From positions 6,520,243 to 6,584,242 of the forward strand of contig CP093829.1 in assembly GCA_033063855.1 (NCBI GenBank): a stretch of DNA of 64,000 nucleotides, in the 5' to 3' direction. The notes beneath the pieces are model-generated. The model searched no databases. It had not been told where the DNA came from and saw only the letters and a list, made by a program, of their open reading frames with translations. The DNA comes from Smittia aterrima (taxonomy: Eukaryota > Arthropoda > Insecta > Diptera > Chironomidae). Of the stretch, positions 36,801 to 48,100 are shown piece by piece (position 1 is the first letter of the stretch; each line of letters opens with the position of its first letter). Both the position numbers and the translations under genes were made by a program.

Positions 36801-39800
36801 AGCCACCAGCGGAAAAAGACAGAAACGGAATCATCCGAGGTTATCATATTCATATCCATGAGGTTAAAGATGAGGTGAGCGGAAGAGAATTCAATTTACG
36901 TGGCAAAGTTTCCACGAAAGTTTTCGTGTATTTCGCAGGGCAAAAGTTTCTTGAATGAGCCGATGAAGTTTGAAATTCTCGATGGCGTGATGGATTACAA
37001 CATATCAGGACTGCAACCGGATACAAAATACTCAGTTCAGGTTGCTGCACTTACACGAAAAGGTGATGGAGATAGAAGTAACTCGCAGACTGTGAAAACA
37101 CCAGGAGGCGTTCCTATCCGACCGGTTGTTAACTTAAAAGTTCTCGAACGTGATCCGACAGTATCAATTGAACTTGAATGGGAGCGACCTGCCCAAACTT
37201 ACGGTGAATTAAGAGGATATCGTGTTCGATGGGGAGTTAAGGATCACAACAAATTACACGAGGAAATGCTTGGAGCACATCTCAACACGAAACGAATTAA
37301 AGACCTTGAGCGGGGAATCGAATACGAGTTTCGTATCGCAGGTTTCAATCAAGGTTTGTTTACTTTGAATAATCACAAAAATCTGAAAGTCGTTAATTGA
37401 TTTTCTCTTTCAACAGTTGGAACGGGACAAGAAGCAGTTAAATATTACACGACGCCGGAAGGAACTCCGACGGGGCCTCCAGTCAACATATCACACATTT
37501 TTCAAACTCCCGACGTTCTTTCAATAACTTGGGATCCTCCGATTCGCGAGCACAGAAATGGACAAATCTTAAGATACGACATTCAATTCCATAAGAAAAT
37601 CGATCACGGACTTGGAACAGAACGCAACACGACAGTGAGAAAAGCTGTTTTCGCTAATCTCGATCAGAACACTGAATATGTTGTGCGCATTCGAGCGTAC
37701 ACGAAGCAAGGCGCTGGCCCCTTTAGTGAGAAAATTATTATCGAGACCGAACGTGATATGGGTCGAGCTCCAATGCATATGCAAGCTATCGCAACTTCCG
37801 AGCAAACTGTCGAAGTCTGGTGGCAGTCAGGTCAGAAGCATTTTTAATTTCATAAAATTTCCGCAGAAATAATTATTTTGAGTCCTACGTAAAATTTAAT
37901 TATTTGATAATAAACTTTCCTTGTTTGTTTTCATTAAACAGTTCCATCAAGAGGAAAACTCCTTGGTTACAAAATATTTTACACAATGACAGCAGTCGAA
38001 GGTAAATTCGCGGAAAAATTTAATTAAATGAGCTTTTCATTAAAAGTTATTCAACAGATCTCGATGAATGGCAAACGAAAACTGTTGGATTGACGGAGTC
38101 AGCTGATTTGGTGAACTTGGAGAAGTTCGCGCAATATGCAATCGCGATTGCCGCGAGGTTTAAAACTGGGCTGGGACGTTTAAGTGATAAAATTACTGTC
38201 AAGATAAAGCCAGAAGATGTTCCATTGAACTTGAGAGCTCATGACGTCAGCACACATTCCATGACGATCTCGTACTCGCCTCCAATCCATTTAAATCCGA
38301 TTCATTACAAAGTTAGCTTTGATGCGATTAAAGTATTTGTTGATGCTCAAGGCATAACACAAACACAAAATATTCCAAGAAGAGAAGTCAACATTCCGCA
38401 GCACAAAATGTCGCACACAATTAACGAACTTTCTCCCTTTACGACTTACTACGTTAACGTCTCTGCTGTTCCAGCTGATTTCTCATATCGGCCTCCAACG
38501 AAAATCAGTGTAACTACTCAAATGGCAGCTCCTCAACCGATGGTCAAGCCTGATTTCTATGGAGTCGTCAATGGAGAAGAAATTCAAGTCATTTTACCTC
38601 AAGCTTCCGAAGAATACGGCCCGATATCTCATTACTATTTGATTGTGGTGCCTGAAGACAAATCAAACCTCCACAAACATCCAGATCAATTTCTAACGGA
38701 AGAAATGTTACCGTCGCGATCTAATCGTCACGATATGTCTAATGCTCCTTACATTGCCGCTTTGTTCTTGCAACGAAACATTCCTTACACTTTCCATTTA
38801 GGTTCTGGAGATCTTTATCAGAACTTTACGAATCGAAAGCTTGAACGAGGCAAACGATATAGAATCTTTGTTCGTGCTGTGGTCGATACTCCACAAAAGC
38901 ATTTGTACACGTCGAGTCCATTCTCTGAGTTCCTTGCTTTGGATATGAGAGAAGCTCCTCCAGGTGAACCTCCACACAGACCCGACCCGAACTCATCAAA
39001 TATTGAGAATGATGTGTCTGTGAATGTCAGCACTGCAGAGCAAGGACTAATTTGGGTTGTCGTTCCAATCATTGCTGCTTTCGTTCTTTGCTTCTTCTTG
39101 ATCATTGTCTACATTGTCAAGCGAAAGAATCAACCTTGCAAAAATCCTGACACTGCAGTCACTCGACCTTTGATGGCAGCAGATCTTGGAGCTGGACCAG
39201 CCCCAACTGATCCAGTTGACATGAGAAGATTAAATTTCCAAACACCAGGAATGATTCATCATCCGCCAATTCCAATCTCTGAGCTTGCAAATCACATTGA
39301 ACGACTTAAAGGCAACGGAAATGCAAAGTTCTCGCAAGAGTATGAAAGCATTGAGCCTGGTCAACAATTCTCTTGGGACAATTCAAACTTGGAAATCAAC
39401 AAACCAAAGAACAGATATGCAAATGTAACTGCTTACGACCACAGTCGAGTAATTCTTTCGACATTAGATGGACAAGCAGGCAGCGACTACATCAACGCAA
39501 ATTATTGCGATGGATATCGAAAGCACAATGCTTACATTGCCACTCAGGGTCCACTTCAAAACACTTGTGGTGATTTTTGGAGAATGGTTTGGGAACAAGA
39601 ATCAACGACAATCGTTATGATGACTCGTTTGGAGGAGAGAATGAGAAAGAAGTGCGATCAGTATTGGCCGACGAGAGGAACTGAAACTTATGGATTAATG
39701 ACTTTGACGATTACAGCAACGCAAGAGCTTGCAACTTACAGTATCCGCACATTCCAATTAACAAAGTCAGGAAGCAGCGAATCGAGAGAAATCAAACAAC

Positions 39801-41124
39801 TTCAATTCACTGCATGGCCTGATCATGGCGTTCCTGCTCACTCAGCTCCGTTCTTGCAATTCCTTCGTCGAACAAAGTCTCTCACTCCTTCAGAATCTGG
39901 GCCGATTGTCGTTCATTGTTCAGCTGGAGTTGGTCGAACTGGTTGTTATATTGTAATCGATTCAATGCTCGAGAGAATGCACACAGAGAAGATGGTCGAC
40001 ATTTACGGACATGTCACATGCCTTCGAGCTCAGCGCAATTATATGGTTCAAACCGAAGAGCAGTACATTTTCATCCACGACGCGTTGAACGAAGCTGTCA
40101 TTTGTGGTAACACTGAAGTCGCTGCCACTGAGCTTCACTCGCATATTCAAAAGCTCATGCAGATGGAACCATCAGAGAATATTACTGCAATGGAAATGGA
40201 ATTTAAAAAATTGTCGAACGTGAAAGTCGACTCATCAAGATTTGTCACTGCTAACTTACCTTGCAACAAAGACAAAAATCGCTTAGTTCATATCTTGCCA
40301 TTTGAATCAACCCGAGTTTGCCTCTCAGTCGACCGGGGAATTGAAGGAAGTGATTATATCAACGCAAGCTTTATTGACGGTTATCGTTACCGAATGGCTT
40401 ACATAGCCGCCCAAGGACCCTTGCCCGAGACCGCAGAAGATTTCTGGAGAATGCTGTGGGAGCACAACTCAACGATTGTTGTCATGTTAACCAAACTGAA
40501 AGAAATGGGAAAGGAGAAATGTACTCAATACTGGCCTGATACTCGTTCTGTTCGCTATCAATATTATGTTGTGGACCCCGTTGCTGAATACAATATGCCT
40601 CAGTATAAACTACGGGAGTTCAAGGTAAGCAAGAGCTTCCTCATAACCTCAAAATAATTTTAATTCAAATTTCTTTTTTCTTGTTAAGGTGACTGATGCC
40701 AGAGATGGATCAAGTCGAACAGTTCGTCAATTCCAATTCATGGATTGGCCAGAACAGGGCGTTCCTAAATCAGGCGAAGGCTTCATAGATTTTATTGGTC
40801 AAGTCCACAAAACTAAAGAGCAGTTCGGACAAGATGGACCGATTACCATTCACTGCTCAGCTGGAGTTGGAAGAACTGGTGTCTTCATCACTCTGAGCAT
40901 TGTCCTGGAGCGAATGCAATACGAGGGCGTCTTAGACGTATTCCAAACCGTTAGAATATTAAGATCTCAGAGGATCCACATGGTTCAAACTGAAGTAAGT
41001 TGGAATTAACTTTTGAAATTTATGAAAAAGTTCTTTAATCATTTTCTTTCAACAGGATCAATATCAATTTTGCTATAGAGCCGCATTAGAATATTTAGGT
41101 TCATTCGATCACTACACGAACTAA
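27878..41124 (+). CDS. Lar: Lar, leukocyte-antigen-related-like receptor protein tyrosine phosphatase
   Basis: Nineteen coding exons: 27878-27968, 29280-29605, 29672-29813, 29889-30275, 30356-30489, 30551-30701, 31181-31236, 31302-31346, 31496-31688, 31769-31919, 31984-32120, 33516-33812, 36735-36874, 36939-37353, 37417-37830, 37942-38001, 38058-40624, 40689-40994, 41056-41124. The model gives 2,026 aa, as expected for insect Lar. Order: signal peptide, three Ig domains, nine FN3 domains, a membrane span near 1376-1400, then two PTP domains. D1 has WPDHGVP and HCSAGVGRTG (Cys near 1667); D2 has WPEQGVP and HCSAGVGRTG (Cys near 1958). Lar acts in motor-axon guidance, synapse growth and actin-linked epithelial polarity, binding heparan-sulfate proteoglycans such as syndecan and Dallylike. 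Two short introns in Ig2 are frame-preserving and stop-free. Confidence 0.95.
29606..29671 (+). other. Lar intron in Ig2, 66 nt, in frame and stop-free
   Basis: Bounded by GTTTGT and CTTCGACAG. Removal gives FPVIE-IQSNSRVIEIGHT, the same length as Drosophila Lar (FPVITQGPGTRVIEVGHT). Retention would add 22 residues without changing frame. Confidence 0.7.
29814..29888 (+). other. Lar intron in Ig2 at the vertebrate meA position, 75 nt, in frame and stop-free
   Basis: Bounded by a non-consensus GTTCGT donor and TTCTCTCAAG acceptor. Removal gives LLDGSLQIS, aligned with Drosophila KDGFLQIE. Retention would insert 25 residues exactly before G-S/A-L-Q-I, where vertebrate LAR-type phosphatases carry mini-exon A. 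Confidence 0.7.
32121..33515 (+). other. Lar intron of 1.4 kb with a bulged hairpin
   Basis: Non-coding sequence between two FN3 exons. It holds an inverted repeat, 32578-32594 against 32605-32620 (16 pairs with one bulged A, 10-nt loop). No nested gene is seen. Confidence 0.5.
33813..36734 (+). other. Lar intron of 2.9 kb
   Basis: The largest Lar intron. Two adjacent minus-strand open frames lie at 34493-34048; otherwise I see only A/T-rich sequence without exons. Confidence 0.45.
34048..34493 (-). other. Pair of adjacent minus-strand ORFs in a Lar intron, unrecognised
   Basis: The first frame (34493-34305) encodes a Lys-rich 62-aa stretch including NQKLFMRSYQKKFEKMCKN. The second (34308-34048) encodes 86 aa including NQHEINDYIETMRVVLPSL and DLKKFYDEKCKIQRN. 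They overlap by 4 nt in different frames, flanked by runs of T and A where an indel would join them. No homology is recognised; they may be a decayed insert or chance frames. Confidence 0.25.
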
Positions 41125-43489
41125 TCTCGTGACAAACTATGTATAGTTTTCGATACTTAACCTAATCTTAGATATCTAAAATACAAAAAATTTCTAAGGA
41201 CAATAGAAGGACAACTACAACAAAAAAACAAAAATCTTAAAAGGAAAATCATCAGCGACTATTGTTTCGCAAGAGATGTCGAGAAGGCAATTCGTAAACA
41301 TTAATTAAACGCGCACATTAAAATACGCAGTGATTTAAGCGAACAAATAAATTGCATTTCTCTTTCCTGTCTTTTTTGATTAATTTTGCTGCTATTTGAG
41401 CTTCATTTAAAAATGAATCCTGAAATCGGTTTAATGAGAGAACGCAAAGCATTTTAATTTTATACTTTAAGAAGTTAAACAAAAGACTGAACACAGCATT
41501 CATCAAATCAATAAAGATTTATGAGTTTAAGGAAATACCGCTTCAAACAACATCAAAAATTAATTATTAGAGAGATAAACTCTCGATTTATCCGGAATTG
41601 TTTACCGATACGACAAAATGTCTCACACAGCTCGAATTAAAAAGAAAAGATAAACGGAAAATTTTACGCGAACATCTCTCATCGAATGTAAAATCTTGTA
41701 TCATATAAAATACCGATTCTGTAGAGAAATAAACAAATAAAAATGAATAAACACAACATTTCGAAATCTTTTATTTCTTTCTACTTATGCTCGATGAGCT
41801 TCATCTCGCTGACAGATTCAGTGTCCGAGCGTCAATTAAAATGAAATTTCCAGTGATCTTACAACGATTTTCACTTTTACAAAGCATAAACAATTCTCCG
41901 AATCTTGGTTGGTAATCTTTCGGGCGATGATGGCCGAATGAAATCATTCTCGAATCAAATTATAAATAAAACGCGAGGAAATGAAGAGATGAAACCGTTT
42001 TACATTTTTGAAAGCGATACACATCATCAAGAGGTCGAATCTACCGCAGTTCATATCATATCGTCAACACTTCGATTGAATACGCTAAACGCTTTTGCCT
42101 CCAATCTCAAAATAAATTTGAAAGGTAATTACGGACCACACGTAAACTCTGCGAGTTAGTTAGTCATCGTTGTGATCTCTCGACGTCTGGCACGTTTTTA
42201 ACATTTAACGATTAAAAGTTTTAAAGATGGAGCTGCTTTGGGATTTCTCCATTATCAGCCAATATTTAATATTTACAGAAGAAACGATGATTTAGGAGCC
42301 GAGGAGAGTATTTCAAAACATACATAAACTCAATAATAATATAAATAAACTAAATACTCCGTCTCGAACATACATTAAAAATGAAATGACGTAAATGACC
42401 ACTACCGAGGCAAGAAACGATTTTCCCTCGACAGACCCGTCGCCGTGATTTTCCCGATGGGAATGATCTTGAGTCGCGGAAAAAACGTCTACGACTCTGA
42501 CTTTGAAAGCCATTCGCGGAAAAATTATTGATAGACGAACGAACGTGTACCCACACTGAGACACGGACTTTATGGAAAACCCGAAATATATTTTTCTCAA
42601 TATCATCTTCTTATAGACGTATTTTCGCCGTTGAATAGTAAACAATTAAAGCGTACGTTTGTTTTCTCTTGTGAGAAATATTTATCCTGCTCAACAAATC
42701 GAATGTATCGCGTCTGAGCTAAAATCAATTCCGTGAAAGTGGTTGATTAGTTTCGCGAATGTCTTAATTATAATAATTTTATTAGTGAAATATCTACATC
42801 TCGCAGTGAAATATCTCTCTAGAGAAGAGGAATAGTTTTTCTTTCTTTCTTAGTTCGTGAGGAAAATTCGAGTGAAAATCCTATGCTTTGTAAGTGATCG
42901 ATGGATCTATTGTTGCTGCATTAATCCGTCTTTAAAGCCAAGTGAAACGAAAATAGTCTCTGGCCTTTCTGATATTTTTCCTCTTCTTCTTGTTCGTGTT
43001 CTTCTCGCTTCGTACGAGACAACTCTGATCGTGGTGATAAATCTCTTCAGAGTTGCAGAAGGAAACAAAACGCGAAAGTTCGTCGTGTCGTGTAATTTTA
43101 CAATCAAACAAACAATTGTCATTGTTTTCCACTCGGATCGTGTGCGTGCGCGTTATGTTTATCGTCGATTCTTATTCTAAATTTAAAATTAAAACACTTT
43201 CAAGTTTAAAATAGATTAAGAGAGTTCTATATATACGCTCAAGTCAAGCGGCCGCGTTATGAGTGTGAGCAGCAATCATAAATAAAAGAATACACGTATT
43301 GTGAGAAATATTAATTGGCTTGAGGAGTGTTTATCATCTTCTCCTTCCTCCTGCTCGATAGATGAACTTGAACACGTTTTTTTTTTCGCTTTATTTCTTT
43401 CTCTGTGAATATTATTCCACTGGCTCGAATTGATTTATGATTTTCACTTTCCATCTTCAACTTCAAGATGAACTGCTGCCGGCATAGAA
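41125..43489. other. Lar 3' UTR and intergenic region
   Basis: AATAAA-type signals occur near 41346 and 41730. The rest is A/T-rich with no supported exon and should include the promoter of the SBK-type kinase gene. Confidence 0.5.
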
Positions 43490-45063
43490 ATGATCAACAT
43501 CTCGGAGTCTAAGTCTGAATCGTCTATAATTAATCATCTTTACAGGACATTGAATCCTAATCGGAGACTCTCAACAACGACAAGTTTACTCCACAAGTAA
43601 TGCGACTCAAGTGATTCTTAAGTGATTCTCAAGTCAAAGCAAGTTTCCTTTTTTCTCTTCTTCTTTTAGAATCCCGTTCGATTGCGAGATTCCCTTTCTG
43701 AACATTTCCGATGAATACGATATTGAGAAAACGATTGCCGAGGGATATTTTGCAAAAATCTTTCTAACGCATCATCGACCAACAAAGTCATGCATTGTCC
43801 TTAAAGCTTGTCACATGGAGTTGACAAATGTGAAAGAGTTTGTCAAGGAATTTCACTACAACTATCAATTGAGTCATCATCCGCAAATCCTAAGTTGTTA
43901 TCAGGTACACACAATAAATCAAAAGCAATGCGAGAAGAAGAAATTCTGTTGCGTTGTTAGCTTTGCTGGCAACTTATCAAATAATTTTTAGGTCAAATTT
44001 CAAACATCGGACTATTATGTTTTCGCAATGGAGTTCGCGCCATACGGTGACTTATCAGCTCATGTTGGCAGTACAGGAATCCCCGAATCGTGTTGCAAGA
44101 AGATCTCCGATCAACTTAGTTCCGCTTTGGGCTTTATGCATCTAAAAGGTCTCGTTCATCGAGATATCAAGCTAGAAAATATTTTAGTTTTCGCATTAGA
44201 CTTTTCAAAGTAAGTAAGTCACAAGTTTCATTAATCGATCTGTCATCTTCATTGAAAATTGTGTCAACAGAATTAAACTTTGTGATTTTGGAGCAACAAC
44301 GAGGAATGGAACGCTTCATCATCGAACCAACAACACTTGGGTGTCCTTTCTTCCACCAGAAGTCCTTGAAGTTCTTCGAAACGAGCGATACGTCGTTAAG
44401 TCATCGAGTGATGTTTGGCAATTCGGTATTATTCTTTATCTTTGTTTGACTGGCACATCGCCATGGATTAAAGCAGATTGGGTCTCTGACTCGAAATATT
44501 GTGCTTTTATGAAATATCAGGTTGGTTAATTTACTTTGACTTTCCTTTGAACTTTTTGATTTAATTGCGAATTTCTTTTTCAGAAACGCGAGACAACGAA
44601 GATACCTGACAACTTTAGGAAGTTCACGCCACGCTTTCTTCGAGCGTTTCGAAGAATCTTTGATCACAACGAAGAAGATCGAGCAAAAGCAACTGATATT
44701 ATGAAGTACATTAAAGATAAATGGCTCGACACAAAGCTCTCGCAATGCAAATCTAGTCCAAATGTTCTGGGCGCATCGTTCAGAGTAAAAGCTCAATCCG
44801 ATCACGACTCAACCAAGTACATGAATCACAAAGAAAGTCGACATGCGGTTGACGAGAAGGGGAGAATAAAAAGATTGATGAGCACTTTTGGAATTCCACA
44901 TGACAAACACTCAATCCCTGACGAGTCGGCGGCAGCGGAGTTAAGAGTAACGCAGTGGTTGCAGGACAACGAATCAAACTTCAAGAAGTTCGATCACATG
45001 GAAGAAGATCTTGACTTGAAGTTCTGGGAGACGCAGAAGGAATCAGTGAATCCAGAATTTTAA
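43490..45063 (+). CDS. SBK-family serine/threonine protein kinase
   Basis: Five exons: 43490-43596, 43670-43904, 43992-44209, 44271-44520, 44584-45063; 429 aa. Kinase residues are visible: the ATP lysine K81 in IVLKAC, YVFAMEFAPYGDL in the hinge, the catalytic aspartate D172 in LVHRDIKLENIL, and D192 in KLCDFGATT. The hinge and FMHLKGLVHRD resemble SH3-binding-domain kinases (SBK1-3), to which the Drosophila memory kinase Meng-po is related. The glycine loop is degenerate (EGYFAKIF, one glycine left of the usual GxGxxG), while VAIK, HRD and DFG are intact, so activity is plausible. The last 130 residues are charged and without a recognised domain. The start is the first ATG in frame with the spliced kinase. 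It ends 117 bp from the convergent myosin gene. Confidence 0.83.
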
Positions 45064-45180
45064 ATTTTAAGATCCAAACTCTTTATTTTCTCAAGTATCA
45101 TTAAGGAATGTTTAAGACTTATTTAAATCTCATTCAAATGGCATGAACATTAAGTATATGGCAAGGAAATTTAACGATTC

Positions 45181-48100
45181 TTATAATTTAACGTGTTGTA
45201 TCTTTTGATTGGCAACCATTGTGTGGGAATTGTTCATAACCAGCTCTAAAAACTGAAACGGGACATGATGCATGACACCTGAGGATAAAATAAAAACAAA
45301 TTATGTGTAAATATATTTAATTGGATCAGACATTAAAAAGATCTTTTACCATTGCTTTCGACGAGGAGATGTCCCCGTCGTTGAGATGCTCCGACGACTG
45401 TCACGGCTTCTCCTTTTCTCAACTGCTCGTTGATTCGATTATTTTGAATTTCCTCGGGAAAGTTCATTTTCATTATGCGAATTTGTGGATAACCAAGTTT
45501 TGAGTTGCCGGTCACTGTGTATGATCTGGATGGAGGGACAGGCGGTGGTGTCTATAAAATAATTAACAAAATATTCGAACATGAGAATCAACGAGGTAAC
45601 GAACTTTGCTAAAGTTAATTGAAGCTTTTACATACTCTCTTTTGATTTACCTCCAAATCTAATCCGAATAGAGTGCACGTTTGGTGGATTGTTTTAGCGT
45701 CGCATTTTTCGTTTGTAAGGCCCGTTGGATAAGCAACTCTGCCTCGTGTCAAATCAGACTTTTGAAAATTAAAGAAAAATATTTTTAGATTCACGACGTG
45801 ACAACTTCAATTAACTTCAACCGATCAAAATAGTTTGTTTAATTTGAATATGAAGAACAAACCTCTAAATCAGGTGTTCCAGTGATTGGCTGTGGCCGAG
45901 GTCGCGTGGCTGGAGGGCTGCACACGTTGCTGGATCGAGTCGCTGCGAATTCAAAGAAAATAAATTGTAAGCTTATCAAGAACTCAGCCATGCTGAAATA
46001 AATTTACCCATAGGCGGATTGTTTATCATGTTGTTCGAAGAAATCAAATCCTTTTTGAGCCTTTGCAAGGAACTTAAGCGCCTTAGTTGCCAACCTCTCC
46101 ACACGGATTGAATGAGCGTGGCACTTCGATTGCGAATATTTGATCGAAGGTTCTCAAGATGCTGACGCATTCCCTCGCTTAGGAAGATGTGTCGTTTGCC
46201 GGGGGCCCACGAGAGACTAACCGACACGTCAAGATCAAACGGATGCTCAATTGCACAATCCAAAATAAGTTTGCAATCTTCCAAAGCATTCTCCTCGCAT
46301 TGTCGAAGAGAACGGAAAGGAATTAACATTCTGTATCGACTGATGAATTGTTTGAATCTCCATTTTCCGGGATATCCGCTCGCCATCAAATTGACTGTTT
46401 CCAAAACTTGTAAAGCTCGAATTTGTCGGACGACAGTTCCTTTATCGAAAGAGTTTGATTTCTCACATGAATTACTTCGAATGCATCTCACGAAATGTGG
46501 GCGAGACATGACGAGTGTTCTCAACAAATTATCTAAGCGCGTGTGGAAGTCTTGTGTCAATGTCGAAACAGGTTCATCTCCATTCAACAAGTCGGTGAGA
46601 GATGTGGGAGCGATACGGAAGCTCATGCCTCGAGGAACAGTTTCTTGAGAATATAAAGCTCGGAGTTCAGTGCCAAACAAATGTGTGGCGAAGCCAAAGT
46701 TGCACGAATGTTTATAGAAAACCGAAACCAAATCATCGCTAATAACATCTCGGTTTGTGTCTAAGAAGTCACTTGCGTCGTATTCAACTCGACCAGCAAA
46801 GTGACGAATAACAAAAAGTCTTGGATCGTGTAGCTCAGCGCAACGTTCAAGTCTCTGCGAGTTTCGATGTTGAGCTTTAATCTTCGAGACATAACTCTCG
46901 GCTGTTCCTCGAATCGAACATTCCGAGTCCAAAATGCTTAACAAACCAGTACGGAGGGAAGATATCAAATCGATACATGGCACGTTATCGACGTAATCAA
47001 CTTGAGTGTCGCATATGATTCCTTCCTCTCGACATGACTCGATGGAAGATTTAAAAATGTGAGTGTTGTAAAAGTGCTGCATCGTCTCAGCACACAAGTT
47101 AATGCACAAATGTTCCAGCTGTGAAAGCTTCGGCTCTTCGAAGCCAAACATATCGAGGATTCCGATAAATCCATCTGTCGCGTGTCGAACAGCGTTATTC
47201 AAAGCCACCATCGACTTCGATCCGGAATTACCACCAATCGTCGATGCATGTTGACTGTTGACTTCAGCTTGATTATGAACAGACTCGTTTGAATCTGAAC
47301 TCAACGTTCCTGATCCGAGGCTGCTTTGAATTTCAAATGGAAACGAATGTTATTCAAGTTGAATGGTTGAGAATTATTTTATATTTACCGTTTGAGACTG
47401 TTCGCACGTCGAACGATGGTCGCCACTGTCCGACAGTAAAGAGCTTTGAAAAGTGAAGAAAGTTTTAGTCCAAGTTTGATAGCTAAATCATATTTGCTTT
47501 TGTTACCTTTGGCCAACGAGTCCCTCGTCATATTAGATTGGTTGGCATCGCAAACGGATTTAATCAGTTGGCCACCTCTTGCGTTGTGAGTTCTCGATGT
47601 CAACCCTCTGTCAAATAATCTTATTAGCTTGAATCTTCTTATCAGAAAGCTCGTTTACCTGAAAAGAGCTTGCGGAGAGACGCCCAAAAGGCTTGCAATT
47701 GAATTCAGCTCAGCTTCGCCAATAATATCAACCTCCATAGACTGTAAAGTATATTTGACAATAAATTTAATGAAAGGAGCTTTTGCGTTTAAGTCAAACC
47801 TGATTGTCGACGAAAGAAATGTTTCCAAGCAACAAGACAGCGGACAAAACTCGAACGACGTCAATAAATGGAATCCCTAAGATTCCAAGACAAGCTTTCC
47901 ATCGTCCAAAGCGAGCAGCATCTTCTTGCTCATCCTGACGAGTGTCGCCGTCTTTCAAGTAGCGAAGATTAGTCACTGAAAAGCCATCCAACTTCAAACG
48001 AGTTCGTTCTTCGTCGCTTAAGCCAGCGAGCATTTGATAGAAGATGTGATAGTTTTTCTCATCTTTTAGTGGTCGAATTACTCGAGTCTGTCATCAAGAT

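Noticed and set aside
46187..46648. 153-aa open frame antisense to the myosin motor exon
   Set aside because: Fully within a conserved myosin coding exon; explained as a shadow of codon usage.
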